The notes under the pieces were generated by a model that was not told where the DNA came from, searched no databases, and was given only the letters and a program-made list of their open reading frames with translations. A program made the position numbers and the translations under genes. Shown here piece after piece: positions 24,601 to 37,500 of a stretch of 64,000 nt of DNA. Numbering within the stretch: the first letter of the stretch is position 1; each line of letters opens with the position of its first letter. Source of the stretch: Himantopus leucocephalus (taxonomy: Eukaryota > Chordata > Aves > Charadriiformes > Recurvirostridae); assembly GCA_003993805.1 (NCBI GenBank), contig RSEF01000020.1:5989470-6053469 (forward strand), written 5' to 3'.

Positions 24601-27600
24601 GTTCACCAAGGATCTTCTTCAAGTAGTTTACGTTGTCGTGCTCCAGGATCTTGGCCTGGGTGGAGAGCAGGGATAAGATTGGGGATGGATGGACGGACAC
24701 ATGTCTCTGCAACCATGCAGGGACACGAGGCACCAGGTGCCTGGGTCATGTCCCCCGCCTCACCAGAGATATGTGTGGCTTTGACCCACTTACCATCAGC
24801 TTCTTCTGCTTGGAGAGGTAGGGCTCTGATAGCTGTGGCTCCTCTTCGTGGTCCAGCTTCATCAGGTCCGTGCTGGCGTTAGCTAAATGTCCTGGGGGGA
24901 GACAGACAGAGGGGCTGGGGGGGCTGTGTTTGGCACGGGTAGGGATGACCTTGAGTCTGGTAGCAAAGCACTTTGTCCTGCATTCAAAATAGTGTTGTGG
25001 CACCAAGAAAAACACCCCAGAGAGCTAAAATGGGCCAAATTCATGGCTTGCTGCCACCGTAGGAGCAGGTTGACAGAGCATCGCATGCCCTCCTGAAGGC
25101 ACGTGGCTTCTTCAGCCCTCCCATCTGCTCACAGCAGGGCAGCGCTGGCTGTGGGGTACAGCAGATCCCCCTCCCTGGCCTTGGTAAGTCCCAGCTCTTC
25201 TGATTTCAGGGGCGGTCTCAGCTCTTCATTTCCTTTGCTGGGTTCATATTAGAGCTGCCAGCAGATCTCTGTCTCTATCTGCCTCTTACTTTTTCTAAGA
25301 ACATCCCTGAGCTTCCCTACAGGTTCCTGCAGCTCCATAACCGGGTTCCTGCAGCTCCAGCCCCAGCAGGTCGGTCCTTTGGGACATCTGAGCCTGCTGC
25401 CTGTGTGTGGGTGTGCGTGCGGAGCAGCGTGGCAGGGAGCGGCACAGGAGGGGATGCTCCCTCCCGAATGAAGCTGTCCCACCCCGGCTCGGTGTCTGGG
25501 GATGCAATTCGTTTGCAATGGGCTCCATGCGACCGCAGGAGAGACATCCACCTTCCTCCCTCCCAGGGCACCAGCAGGATGCAAAGGGCTTTGTGCAAGG
25601 GAGCTGATGGAGGGAAAGGAGCAGAGTAAATGGAAGAAGAGAATACAAGATGCAGAGTAACACCTTAGGGACGTAAATTATGTGAAGCTGGGTTAATTTC
25701 TGCCTGCCAGGGACCATCTGTCCTTGTTCCCTCCCACAAGGGCTTGGCTGTGCCAATGCGTGGGTGTGGGAGGCACCAGGGCTGGCCGGGGCTGTACGCT
25801 GCCACAAAATGGTGAAACTCCCTCTTTTCTACCATGACCCTTGAAGCTTGTGCTCACTAAGGCTCCCAACTAAAGCTCTCCCAGGGCTGTAACTCGGAGG
25901 GAAACCTGGGTATCACCCGGGTTTTGTTCCCTGTTCCCCTTGAGAGAGCCTGGCCCTCGGTTCAGCCTCTTCTTGGGACACAACTACGTGGATTTGCCTT
26001 GGCACTCACCGCAACAGGGCAGACTGGCCACCGCCTGGGTGTAGGGGATGTGCCGGGGAGGAAGGGCACCACCAGCCCTGGGGCACCCCACGGATGTGCC
26101 CGCAGCCCTGCCTTCATGGTGGTTGGGGAGAAATGCCACCAGTGAGGAGGTTTGGACGATGAGGTATTTTTAAGGACCTCGGCAGAGCGCTGGGGTGGTG
26201 ATGCGAGGCAGGTGGCTCTGAAGCCATCGCAGCAGCACCCTTCGGGGAGGGGGCGGGCTCTGGGGGTGGAGGTGACGCTTGGTGACATGGGGAAAGCCAC
26301 TTGTGCAGGGTGCCGGCAGAGGTAGGGCAGACCATGAGGAGAGGAACAGGCTATTTCTCTTTGTGCATGAGTGCATCCTGTTTCAGAGGGACTAACTGTG
26401 ACCCACAGAGCTGAAGGGACAGTGCTGGGTGTGTGTGGGGGAATGGTGTTTGCTATGGGTGCTGCTTGGGGTTGGAGCCTTAAGGAGGGGAGAGACGTGG
26501 GGCACGCCAGTGCCCTCCTCACAAGGTCACGTTTCTGGCGAGGGACTCTCTCCAGGAGCAATCCTTGTCATTGAGTTATATTAAGCATCGTCAATGTTTC
26601 ATGAGCGCTTGAAGGTCAGGTACACAGCCTTGTGCCGATTCATCCACTATCTGCAACTCAGTCTGGCTGCAGTCACCCACCTTTGCCCTTAGAGCTATTG
26701 CAGGGAGAGGGGATGTGCGGGACAGAGAAAATTTGTGTGCCCTAGAAAGAGCTGGGCGAGAAGTGTGTATGGCCCATGGGAGCCTGGACACCCCCGGGGG
26801 TAGTAAGCCTCTACAGGGTGCCTGCAGCTCCCAAATTAGCTGTGCTTCATTGTTTCCCACCTCTGTCCCCGCCTGCATTGGTGGAAAGGGGACACAAGCA
26901 AGAGCAGGGTGGCCGACCGGGCTGCGGAGCCAAACCAAGCCTAAAGGAAGGTCTGGGGGAGCCGTCCCGCTGGCGCCGGCCCTGGGCAGCCCCGCTGGAG
27001 AGGCGACTTACTGCGGATCTCAGCGGTCGCGTACTTTGGGATCATGGAGTCGGTGGTGAGCTCGGGGTGCAGGATGCAGCCGTGCGTGTAGGCGTCCATG
27101 GGGAGCGAGTCCAGCAGCTCCCGGTACTGCAGCACCCGCGAGTGCAGCAGGCTGCCCGGCTCGGGGATCAGCTGGGTGACATTTTCTGTGAGGGCAAAGG
27201 GGAAAGCTGTTAGTGGGACACTCATTAGTGGCTTGTTACCCCGCGTGGGACACCAGTGTGCAGTCCTGGCTTGAACTACCTCTGAGCAGGGACTCAAAAC
27301 CGTACTCCTCACTTGGTTCTACCCCCTCCCCGCTGCCTGTCCTGGCCAGGAGCACAGTCAGCCCGTGTCCAGAGATGGGCAAACCTGCATGACCACGGGG
27401 ACATGTACGTGTGTTGTTACCCAGCCCCGCAGCCCCCGTGTCCCCAGGAGCTCAGCAGAGCGAGCCATTCGCCTCTGCAGCCCCTGGATGTGTACACTGT
27501 GGTTTCACATCTGTTGGAAGGGCATCAGAAACTTCCCATTATGCAGAAAAAAAACCTGAAACATGGGGATTTGACTTTGGGATCTCCAAAGTTATGTACT

Positions 27601-30600
27601 TGTTACACCAGTGGCAATGAGGTACCTAATTTTCTTGGTCTTCCTTGAAAATCCCATTCCAAATGGGTAATCGGGGAGCTGACGACCAAAGAAGGAGCTC
27701 AGCACATCTTCCCTGTGTGTTCAGTCGTTGCCTCAGCTGCAGGAGCCCCCCTTTCCCGGCCAGCTCAGCACCTCCCTCGCCTTGTTGGGTTTTATTCATC
27801 TTTTGAGGATGGCAGTTTGTATCCTGTTCTTTTTATTACACTTTCTGCTCAAAATACACAGCAGATGACACCACAAGGAGCAAAATATTGCTCTTGACTC
27901 CCCCAAGAATATCAGGTCCATTTTTTTTATGGGACCATAAATGTTTATGGCATTTGCAGGTAGCAGTTAATAGGTATTGAGTAAATTTACCACCAGGACT
28001 CAGTACACTCGGTTGCCCACGCGCTGTATGCAGTGCAGTGCTCACCGCGTGCCGGTGTCTTGGGCTGAGTTAAGGCTCATCGGCAGAAGGACTCTGGCAG
28101 ACATGGCCAGCGTGGCTCCTTAATTAAGGGCCTGAAATGACAGTTCTGCCCAGCCCTGATGCCAGTGGCAGGAGCAAGGCTGTGGGCACAGCCTGGCAAT
28201 GCCCGCCCGGCAGAGGGCCACCGCTCGCCCTGCCCTGGGCCAGGCAGCGTCCTGCTTGCCGGCACCTGGGGCTGGACAGGAGCCAGGGAAATTTTGGTGG
28301 CTTCTGTGCTGCAAACCTCCTAGAAGCTCCAGTTTGGGGTTGTCTCTGCTGGTGGGCCCCGTAAACTTGATGGGCATCAATGTTATTGTCCCCTGAGCGA
28401 GGGGAGGTGTTGGTAGCTCCTCCCTGCCTGCGAGCTGCTCGCTGCCTGCCCTGCCTGGGCTCCAGCTCTCCAAGCAGGGATTTTCCATCCGAGAAAAGTG
28501 ACTGGCTGAATGAAATAACAGTAACTGACCTATAGCCTGTGTGCTCCATCCACACGGCTCCCAGCCAGCACCTGATGGGCTGGTGCTGAGGCTGGAAACC
28601 AGCATATCCAGAGCGACTGCCCCATCCAGCAGCGAGACGGAGTGACCACAATGAAATAGTGGAGTGCTGGCTACCAGCCTGCATCCTTCAGCACATCCCA
28701 GGGAGGTTTTTTGGTGGGACAGCATTCGCTTTGCCTTTGCACACCACGGTGGACCTGCACACATGGGCTGCTGCTGCATATCATGGAATCATAGAACAGT
28801 TAGATTGGAAGGGACCTTAAGGATCATCTAGTTCCACCGCCCTGCCGTGGGCAGGGACACCTTCCACTACACCATGTTGCTCCAAGCCCCGTCCAACCTG
28901 GCCTTGAACACCTCCAGGGATGGGGCAACCACAGCTTCTCTGGGCAACCTGTCCCAGTGTCTCACCACCCTCAGAATAAAGAATTTCTTCCTAATATCTA
29001 ATCTAAATCTACCTTCTTTCAGTTTAAATCCATTACACCTTATTCTATCACTACACTCCCTGATAAAGAGTCCCCCCCATGTAGTCAGCCACTGGTGGGC
29101 TGTGCAAAGGCGGCACAGGGGGAGGCTCGGAAGGACGGGGCTGGGGGCTGCAGCCCTTGGGGGAGCCCCTCGCCCGGGCTCTGAGATGGATTGCCACCAG
29201 CCAACCCACCAGCGGTTTTTCGGCACATCTGGGCTGTGCCCTAGAGAGAAGCACCCTCAAAGGTGGCTTATTGGCACAATTCACTGCTTTTTGGGGGGAA
29301 AGAAAATCATTGCTCATCACACCACCTTTTACTGATAGCTGCTCCTCAGGGTGTGTGTGAGCAACTGAAACAGGCCGTGCTCCCAGACCAGGGGAAAACA
29401 GAACTCAGTGAAAACACCTTCTTATAAAGGCATTTTCAAGCTTTGCACATTTTGTAAGGTGGGTGGTTCCCCTTCACACCAATGCTGCGGCATCCTGATA
29501 ACGCTTTTGCCAGCTAGTGTTGGTGGGTGACGGCTCGGGGCAGAGCACACAGCAGGGAGCGATGCTCCGGGCCCTCTTCCCTGGAGCTTCCCCTCTTCAT
29601 TTCTCAGCAAAAAGGTAAGAAATTGCACCTGGCTGGAAAATCTCCACAACAGGAGTTTCCCAGTGCACGGGCAGCGCTGTGTCCCCCTCCCGCCGGGACA
29701 GCCTGTTGTCACATATGCCGGACCACCTGCCCTTCACAGAGACCGGGTGAAGCTGCTGCGCAGTGCGGGGACCACGGAACGATGCTCCCCGCTTCCCCTT
29801 GGCCCCGGGGCTGCTGCCGGACAGGAAAATGGCTGATGTTCCCTGGGACCCGCTGCCGGCATGGGCTCCTCCTGACTGACCCCATCCCCACTGCCCTGCC
29901 GGCGAGTGAGCATCGTTGCCTCTGCTGAGCAGCACCACCGCGGCGGGGCCGGGAGAGGACAGCAGCTGAGCTGGCAGGATGCCCTTGCTTCGGGAGCTAT
30001 TTTGCGATGTTTTTGATGTCTCTGTTGCAAGGGGGATGGATGCTGGGGCGAGCGTCGTGACGGCACAGCCCAAGCTCCCTGCTCAGCTTTGAAGCCTCCC
30101 CGGCGGAGCGTCCCAGCCTGACAGCCCGCGGGTTTGGGGAAATGAGGGCGAAGGGACGTGAGATGCTGGGGAGAGGCTGCTTGCTGCAGCGGCCCTGCAA
30201 ACAGCCGCCTTCAAGCGCCATCTCAGCATCCCAATGTGCCGGGCTCGGCCGGCCACTGACCGCAGCCCTGCTCCGGGGGGAATACGAGCTTTCCTCTCCT
30301 GGCTGTCCCTTCTTCTGGGCTTGTGTCACACCATCTTCCCATGGTCCTCAGCACTGCTGGCTTTGTTTGACTTGAAAGACTCAGTTTTCTTGGCGGCACA
30401 GCGGCACTGGGGATGGCAGGGTCCCCTGCCCAAGGCTGGTGGCACAGGGCTCATCAAGGAAGGGGACAGGGGCAGCAGCACCCGGCTCAAACCCGCCTTC
30501 TCTCAGCAGGGCCGCTCACGGGAAGTTACTGCGGGTTTTTTTTATACTGTTACCCAAGGCCAAAGTACAAAGGTGGCCAAACACAGAAGTATTCCCACGG

Positions 30601-33600
30601 GCCGTGGCCCAGCAGCAGCTCTGGTGAGAGGCCACCGCACACCACGGGGTGTGGGGGGATAAAGTCTGGTTTGGGAGTGTGGCCTCCAAGGCAGAAAAAG
30701 GGGGAACCCAGCTATACCCCCCCCCCCAGAGCCCTCCGGCAGCACTTGCAAGGGACATTTGGGGATTTCTGCTGGAAATCCTTCATTTTCATGGGAAAAT
30801 GTAAAAGTTTGGGGAGGGCTGGTGGCTCGCTGCTCTTCTGGGGTAAAGCTGAAACTTTCCAGGCAAAAGTGGATGCATTTGGCAAACAGCATCTGGATTA
30901 GATGCGAGTTCCCCCTGAGATGCAGCCCACCCCCTCCTTACCTCCCGTGAAGTTCTTCTCCATGTAGTCGATGATCTGGTTGTAATCGCTGATGATGTTG
31001 TCCCTGTGGATGATGACGGGCACCTCCTCCCCCAGGTTGAGCCGCATGAACCAGGGCTCCTTGTGCTCCATCAGGGGCATGCTGACATCCCGCTCCTCGC
31101 AGGGCAGCCCCTTCTCCGCGATGACCAGCCGCACCTGGGGCAAGAGGCCGGGGAGAAAGGGCTCAGCCTGATGCACCAAGCCGTCCACAAGAGCCCTCAA
31201 AGCACCCCTAGAGCGCCAACGCCACCCCATCACACCTCCCTGGCCCTCCCCTGATGCACAAGCACAGCGATGTGCCAGGAGACACCTCGTCCTGCAAGAA
31301 GCCAAGCAGCCCTTGGCACGGGGCAGCTGCAAAAGCCAGGCAGCCAAGTGATGATGTCCCTTCCCAGCAAACAGCGGACACCCAAACCCATCCTAACTTT
31401 GCACGATCATGGACCGTTCTCCCTCTAGCCGCTGGTGCCCCGTGTGACAGGCGGAGGGGCTGGCAGGCTGCGAGCCCATCCCTGGGCAGCAGGTGGAGGG
31501 AGGCGGCAGTTCCCCAGCTGGGGGGGATCAGAGATGCTGCTGTGGGTCCCAGCACAGCCCAGCACACACCTGAGGAGGAAGAGGAGGAGCAAGAGGCTGA
31601 AGTAACGCTATGCTTTGCAGTGGGTGCTCCTGCCTGGCTGAAGGTGGCCTGGATGTTCACTCAGGTATGTCCTGTGCTCAGGGGTGGCCTCTGGTTTTAC
31701 CAGGCATGTTTTGAGTGGGGAGAAGGTTCTGTTTCACGGAGGGTTTCAAGCAGCCTCTGCAGCCTGCACGGCATCCCTCCTGCTCCACACTGCCGCCGGC
31801 CCAGGGGCATCGCCTGCCACCATCACACCTCTTGTGCCAAACCTGCTGCCTGCCCTGCCACTGCCCTCCTCCAGCGAGTGGCACTGCTGGGGCGGTACCC
31901 ACCCGTCTCATGGGTGGGAAAGCCGAGTCCAGCCATGCCGAGGGGCAGGAGGAGGCGGGAGCGGGGCTGGATGCGGGGCACCATCCCCATCACCCACAGC
32001 TAGCCCTTGGGGCTGATCCCGCTGCTTTGCTCTGTGCTTGAGATGGTGCACTCGGGGATGGCATTTTAGGCTTCCGGGTTATAAAAAACTGACCATTATG
32101 AACTAAGGATGTCAATCAGGAAATAAAACAAACCCTCGGGGAATGAGAGACAGCCGTGATTTACAGAACCATTGAATGAAGGAAAAGCACTTGTTTTCCT
32201 CCAGCTAGCAGCAGCTAAAAATACAACTTAACAAATATAAGCATTTCTATGAGTACTTCAGAGTTCCTGGGGAATTAGTCATTAATTATTTATAAGGCTG
32301 GCAAATTAATTTTTTCTTTTAAAGTCAAACAAGGAAAAGCCTGTGTCCCTCAGCTGTAACTTGCTCTCTGCCTTTTCCTCCCAGCTGATGGATAAACCCC
32401 GGGCAGGACCACCCAGGGCATCTGTCCCCAAACTCCCCATGCTTCCCAGTCCTGCTATCGAGAGCCGAGGCCGAAGGCCTGGCAGGAGGCAGCTGATGGG
32501 CATGAGGCAGTGGGGGCAGGAGGGCTCAGCTCCCGGGATAACCCCAGCGCCTGCAGGTGAGGGGAGCCCAAGGAGGTGTCCTGGCCGGGGGGGATGAAAC
32601 ATGGCTGGACCCCCCAGCTAGTCCCCACCCGCAGTGCCGGCACGGATGCAATGAGGCATCTTGTGTAAAAACCCAACACTGACTGTAAAACTCCCAAAAT
32701 CCCTTTGCTGGGAGGGCCAGATGCTGGTGGGGGCTCGGGACCCTCCCCACAAACAGCCCCAGCACTGTGGAGGGTGGTTCCGAGCAGCTCCTGGGGCAGA
32801 GCAGGAAAAGCTTCGCCCACAGCCGGCTCCGAGCAAAACTCCTCCGCAGGGGGGTCCCGTCCCCCTTGCCGCTCCCCGCCCTGCCGTATCCATCACACCA
32901 GCTTGGGCTCAGCCGTGTCCATCACACCAGCTCGGGCTCGGCCGCCTTCCAACGAACGCTCTTTCCTTGCAAGTAACCTCAAAAGCGAAGCTCGAGGCAG
33001 TGCCAGCGGGTGCTGTGTCTCTAGGTGTGCCCTGTCCCCAGCGTCCCCAGCCCCGCAGAGGTGAGGCCGGTTGTAGGAAACCCCGTAGAAGTGCCTTCAC
33101 CGCTGCCTCCCTGCTGCTGCTGGCCAAAGGAGCAAGGCAAAAAATAACAGTAAGCCCAGCACGAGGCGGGGGAGCCGGGGACGAGCATCCCTCACCGGTG
33201 TGGATCAGAAGCCCATTAGTCACCCGCTGCCGGTGGCGGCGAAGCTGACCATGTGCAGCCACCCTGCTGCATTGGGCACCCTCCCCTTTCTTTGTGCCCG
33301 CAAGTGGGAATGTGCGTCCCTGCCCCCGGCCTCCCCACCGGGCTGCGGGGCTCGAGGGGGCCCTTGAACCGGGGCAATTGTGTTCCCCCCACCCCTCTGA
33401 ATAGCCCATTCCCCATATAATATTAATGGCACGGGAGTGGGGGGGGTTGGGGGACGGGAGGAGAAGGTCAGGTTTCCTACACAGCTGCTGTGCTGCAAAA
33501 TCAGCATTTACTTTTGCCTGGAAAATGTGATTTCTCGCTGGGGCACCCCGGGAATAGGATTTCCAGGGCGCTGCTGCAATGTCAGGGGTAAATCGTTGCT

Positions 33601-34205
33601 GCGTGCCGGGGTGCGCTCCCTGGAAGGAGCCTGGCTCTGGGCTGACTCCCCCTCTCCCGGCGGCAGGGTGGTCCCGGGGCCCGTCTCAGCCTTTGTCTGC
33701 GCTCTTGGCCGCGCCGGAGCGGGGCTGTGAGCGAGCACAAAGCCGAGGCGGCTCCCGGTGCAAGCCGCCATCCCAAAGCAAAAGCAGGATTTGACTGAGC
33801 CCCCCCTCATCCCCATCCCCTCCCCAGGCAGATGCTGTTAAAACGCAGAACCCCAGGTACAAAAGAGCTGCCCGGCCACACGCTGCTGCCCTCGCCAGCC
33901 CTGGGGACCAGCCCCTTGCTCCTCCGTGAGTGCACCCATCCTCCCCGGGCAAGGGGATGCCCTGGGGACTGGAGGTGATTCTTCCCTGGGAATCCGGCCG
34001 AGCGATTACTATTTTTTTTTTTTACCTTTTGTGAGCTGAAGGACTGGGTCCAGTGGTACAAAACCAGTCTGTCCTGGGATTTGAGAGCGGGGTCTGTCGG
34101 GTCCAGGTTTTCCTCCCCCTCAGTGGATTTCCCTGCGTCGTTCTCCAGCGCCGAGATGGGCCACCAGCTGCAGTTGGTGGGAGTAACATTATTGGGAGTC
34201 GCCAT
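21293..34205 (-). CDS. GDAP1L1: GDAP1L1, ganglioside-induced differentiation-associated protein 1-like 1 (complete, 6 coding exons)
   Basis: Joining exons 34205-34026, 31134-30942, 27185-27012, 24891-24794, 24655-24541 and 21636-21293 on the minus strand gives 1104 nt, or 367 residues. This equals the human length as I recall it. The protein is GST-like and mainly neuronal; the family is linked to mitochondrial dynamics and redox state, and GDAP1L1 is reported to move from cytosol to mitochondria under oxidative stress. The GST N-domain starts near Y50-H-W-T-Q-S and includes EEVPVIIH and the IISDY turn. The GDAP1-specific alpha-loop region lies in exons 3-5 around the EEEPQLSEPY segment. A C-terminal hydrophobic anchor spans about residues 341-362 and is followed by KKKYI. 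Every junction is GT-AG and keeps frame. Intron 1 is about 2.9 kb, intron 2 about 3.8 kb (contains a CR1), intron 3 about 2.1 kb, intron 4 only 138 bp, and intron 5 about 2.9 kb. Confidence 0.97.
22690..22815. promoter_or_regulatory. Homeodomain-type TAAT cluster in GDAP1L1 intron 5
   Basis: Within a GC-rich intron this short stretch holds several TAAT core motifs, including 'gctaattagc' at about 22698, 'cctaattagtcaataaatg' at about 22782 and 'actaatgaattg'. Such motif density is typical of conserved developmental enhancers, but no conservation data are available to me. Confidence 0.25.
24541..24655 (-). CDS. GDAP1L1: GDAP1L1 coding exon 5
   Basis: This exon encodes 38 residues, AKILEHDNVNYLKK... 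to ...KRKLEYQ, plus one base of the next codon. The acceptor is 'ccacccag' and the donor 'gtaggtg'. The segment is part of the long alpha-helical region of the GDAP1 family. Confidence 0.96.
24794..24891 (-). CDS. GDAP1L1: GDAP1L1 coding exon 4
   Basis: This exon encodes the end of one arginine codon (A|GA), then HLANASTDLMKLDHEEEPQ... to ...KQKKLM. It is separated from exon 5 by an intron of only 138 bp. The acceptor is 'tccccccag' and the donor 'gtaagtg'. Confidence 0.96.
27012..27185 (-). CDS. GDAP1L1: GDAP1L1 coding exon 3
   Basis: This exon encodes ENVTQLIPEPGSLL... to ...PKYATAEIR, including MDAYTHGCILHPELTTDSMI, which is nearly identical to human. The acceptor is 'tgccctcacag' and the donor 'gtaagtc'. 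The first glutamate codon is split G|AA with exon 2, and the last arginine codon A|GA with exon 4. Confidence 0.97.
28781..29080 (-). mobile_element. CR1 LINE fragment in GDAP1L1 intron 2
   Basis: Plus-strand words 'tcatggaatcatagaacagt', 'tggaagggaccttaaggatc', 'cagcttctctgggcaacctg' and 'cactacactccctgataaag' mark a reverse-oriented CR1 3' end of about 300 bp. It is on the same strand as the GDAP1L1 transcript. It has fewer mismatches to the remembered consensus than the copy at 44.7 kb, so it is probably younger. Confidence 0.9.
30942..31134 (-). CDS. GDAP1L1: GDAP1L1 coding exon 2
   Basis: This exon encodes VRLVIAEKGLPCEERDVSMP... to ...NFTG with one base left over. It forms the core of the GST N-terminal thioredoxin fold, with NLGEEVPVIIHRDNIISDY carrying the cis-proline and the Ser-Asp pair typical of GST folds. 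The acceptor is 'cttgccccag' and the donor 'gtaaggag'. Confidence 0.97.
32090..32335. other. AT-rich island in GDAP1L1 intron 1
   Basis: About 240 bases of strongly AT-rich sequence (for example 'tagtcattaattatttataa') are embedded in a GC-rich intron. There is no open frame or CR1 similarity. It could be a conserved non-coding element. Confidence 0.25.
34026..34205 (-). CDS. GDAP1L1: GDAP1L1 coding exon 1
   Basis: This exon encodes residues 1-60, starting MATPNNVTPTNCSWWPISAL, which matches the human N-terminus except for one conservative change in that run, and ending SFSSQK at the donor GTAAAA. Residues 21-45 are divergent from human as I recall it, whereas LVLYHWTQSFSSQK is conserved. 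The start is certain from this match. Confidence 0.97.
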
Positions 34206-34520
34206 GACAGCCTGCGAGCGAGCGGGGAGAGGGACGAGGGAGCGAGCGGCGCTAGCCCAGCATCACATGGGCTCCCGCCAGCAGCATCACTCCCGGGGCA
34301 GCTCCATCTCCCCAGCTGGGGTGGGCAGCGCGGGGCAGTGGGCGCCGGGGGTCACAGGAGAGGATGGTGGCGGCAGTGGCGGTGGTGTGGGTGAAATCGC
34401 AGCCCGTCCCCGCTCGTGGCGGGGCTCCCACGGAAACGTGCAGGCATCGCTTCAATAGGCGAGTCAGCAACGGAGGCTCCTGCTGCCTGCCTGCCTGCCA
34501 GCTCGGCAATCCGGGGCAGC
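34206..34520 (-). promoter_or_regulatory. GDAP1L1 CpG-rich promoter and 5' UTR
   Basis: GC- and CpG-rich sequence lies directly upstream of the GDAP1L1 start on the minus strand. A short 'gcctgcctgcctgcc' run sits at about 34484. I see no clear TATA box. The family member is neuronal, but I did not find a convincing REST site here. Confidence 0.5.
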
Positions 34521-37500
34521 TCCAACCCCTGCGGCTCCTTAGGAATATTTTGCAGCAGAGATTAAGATTTTTTTGACTGGTTTAGCTATGGCAGATACGT
34601 AATAAATAGCTACATTGGTGGGTACTGGCTGTAACGGTCTAGCAGGTGTCTTGCCTGCCTTGCAGCTTTCATTGAAAGAAACAGCAATGGCTCTTTAAAG
34701 GTATTCAGTGATTTTTTTGGAGAACATAGATTAATTACTGCCTAATGGGTGTTATGTAGCCCATACCAGGGTAGAGCCCAGGAGCCCTCGCTGTGTACTG
34801 CAGCCCTGGGGTGCCCGGCCAAATCGGACAGCCGTCCTGCACCAAAGTAGGCACAGTTGGGGGTCATTTCCAGAATTAGCAAGGTGTGTCGCAATTGCAA
34901 ACCAGCCAGGTTTCCTCCGCTCCGACAGCGCTGGGGCTTCTGGAGCCGCTGCTCTCCAGGCACCACGAGCATCACCCAGAGGTTTGCAGGCAAACGCCTG
35001 TGGGCAGCTGACACCTTTCTGGGCACGGCGACCTGGACATCTGGGCCTGTGCTTTATGACACTTGGCTTTGTCACGCTCCATCTCCGGCAATCTGGCAGC
35101 CTGGAGATAATTTCCCACACATGGGACTAGCTGCCAATGCCGGGGGGGTAAAACCAGCCCAGTTATGTGGGTCATAGGGGCAGGTTCTGGAGAGGATGGA
35201 GGAGAGGGCTCCGGAGCTGCAGGGATCCAGCCTGAGCCTGGGGCTGCGTGAGGGCTCTGGGTGCGAATGTGGCACCTCCACGTGTTGCCCCCATCTCCGC
35301 TGGTGAGGTTGCCCCAGGTGTGGAGGGAAACAGGGGAGGGTTTGGAAAAGCTGGTTCAAGTAGGGAAACTGAGGCACAATTTGCCAAAGAGCACTGGGAG
35401 GGAGCGGGGCCAAACTGGTACCCAGCCGCACGAGCAGGAGCAATTTTCTGGGGACTGGGAAGTGACAACAAATCCGTGGGTGTCGTGATGCCCTGCTCCC
35501 AGGGGTGTGCGGGAGGGGGATAGCAGAGGGGTGAGGCTGGGAATCGCTATGCCCTGCCCTGCCTCCTCCCTGCCTTCTGCCCCATAGGCAGCAGCCCCCA
35601 AAACCACCCTCCCTCCCCAGCCCAGGGCTTCCCAAGTGCTGCAGGAGACCCTGCGCTGGCCTGGGGGACACCCACACGGAAAGGCTCTTGCTTGGCCTCT
35701 GCTTTGGGGCTGCAAAGTCAGGGCAGTGGCCTGCCCTGCTGCAAATTTGGAGAAAACTGAGCTGTAAAGAGCCGTCCCTGTGGTGCAGTACCACCCTGCC
35801 CTCTGCTCTGCTGCCTCCCCTCCTGCCTACTCCGCGCAGGAGAGCCCTCGCCGCCCAGGGAGCATCTTTTGGGGCTCCTTTCACTGGAAGGGCGCACCTT
35901 TTGTGTTTAGAAAAGGGAAGGAGCAGCTTGGCCAAGCAGAAGGGGTTCTCTCCTGCGGATCGCTGTCCAGAAAGCCCCATCTAGTGGCATATTCTGTGAT
36001 GAATTAATGCTGCGCCGTTGGGAATAAAAAATGACAAGTCGCTTCACCCCTCTGGGTCCTGCAGGTACGCGGCGCCTCCGGAGGTATTTTTTTATTTATC
36101 TGGGGTTTGGCTTGCTAAAGTGAGCAAGGCTTGAGGGGCAGGACCGGTGCCAGCCCCCTTTTAGGGGTGCCCTGACCTTGTGTGACCTTGAGATCATCCC
36201 CAGCTCTTGTCCCCAGCCTCCCCGCCTGCGAAAGGGGACGATGCTGGGCTGCCCCACAGGATGCTGTGTGGCTGGACCTGGTGGCATTGGCAGAGCCCCG
36301 GCAGAAAGTGCCATCGGGGCAGGATGGTGGGTGCTGGTGGTTTGGGAATACACAGTCCAGGGGGTCTCATCTCAGAGCTGATGTAAACATTCCAGAGGGG
36401 AGAGAGCAGGCGGATGGAGTCGGTCACAGGACTTTGCAGGCACAGAAGCACCTTCCCTGTTTTAGAAGGAGGGGATGGAAAGCAGGCTGTAGAATCAGCT
36501 CCGTTGATTTTTATTATTTTTTTTTCCCCAGTGGCCTGACTCAGCCTAGCTTAGCTAGGTCTTGGTTTGGCTTCTGTAAGGCAAGAAATAAATTTCATTG
36601 ATCCAGGGTGCCATTCTGCATCCCACTTTGGTTGAACTAGTGCTGAAACTGGACAGGCAAGTAACTTGTGAAATGCTGGGGTGGGGGGGAAGCCACTGAA
36701 AGAAAACCCCAGCTTGGATCTGCTGAGATAGGATGCAGAGAGGTGGGATCCGATGCGAGGAAAGTCCTGGGAGTGCTGCAAGCCCATCAGTGCTTTCTCA
36801 GAAAATTTTAGACATGTTGTTTTGTAGATTAATTGGGAACACACCCTAGGGCACCCCTGGGCAGAAAATAACTCCCCAGGCTTGTTGGGGCAGGAACAGC
36901 AGCGGGCTGGGAGCAGTAAGGCTGGCAGGGCTGCACTCAGCGCTGCTTGTGCCGTGGCACCTCCGAGACCGAGCACTGATGCTCGGTTTTGTCTCTTCAG
37001 TCCCCTTTCCTTCCTCCCTCGCTACCAGTTACTTGTGCCCTGCCCAGGACACTGTGGAAATATGCCTGGAGAATCTGTTCCCAGACTCTTCCCTGCTGTC
37101 TGGCTTTCTGGCAATTTGAACCCACTTCTCAGCCCTAAACTTCAGGGTGTATCTTGGACTTGTGTCCCTCGTTCCCTCGCTCTCCTTGGACAGAGCAGGT
37201 CTGCTGCATGTTGTCCTGCTCCGCAGCTGAAGATGCCCTCGTGCCCTTCCAACATCGTTGGTCCCTGCCAGTTGTATGTAACACCAGCTTGAAGGTCTAG
37301 ATGCTGCCAGGGGTTTGTGCACGCTTTACTAAAGAGAAGCAGCCGTGTGCTCCACAGCAGCAACCGCACCACAGTGACCTTGAGCCGGGCTGCCACACCG
37401 CATTTCTGGGGAAAAGAGCCTTGCTCTGCCCCTTTGTAGGGCTCCAGCTGCAGAGGGGAGTGGGAACAACTGATACCACCTTTAAATAACTGTATTTGTG

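Noticed and set aside
35072..35980. A 302-codon open frame on the minus strand upstream of GDAP1L1
   Set aside because: It lies in GC-rich sequence where stops are rare. The product is low-complexity (Pro, Ser, Arg) with no domain, and no splice-linked neighbours support it.
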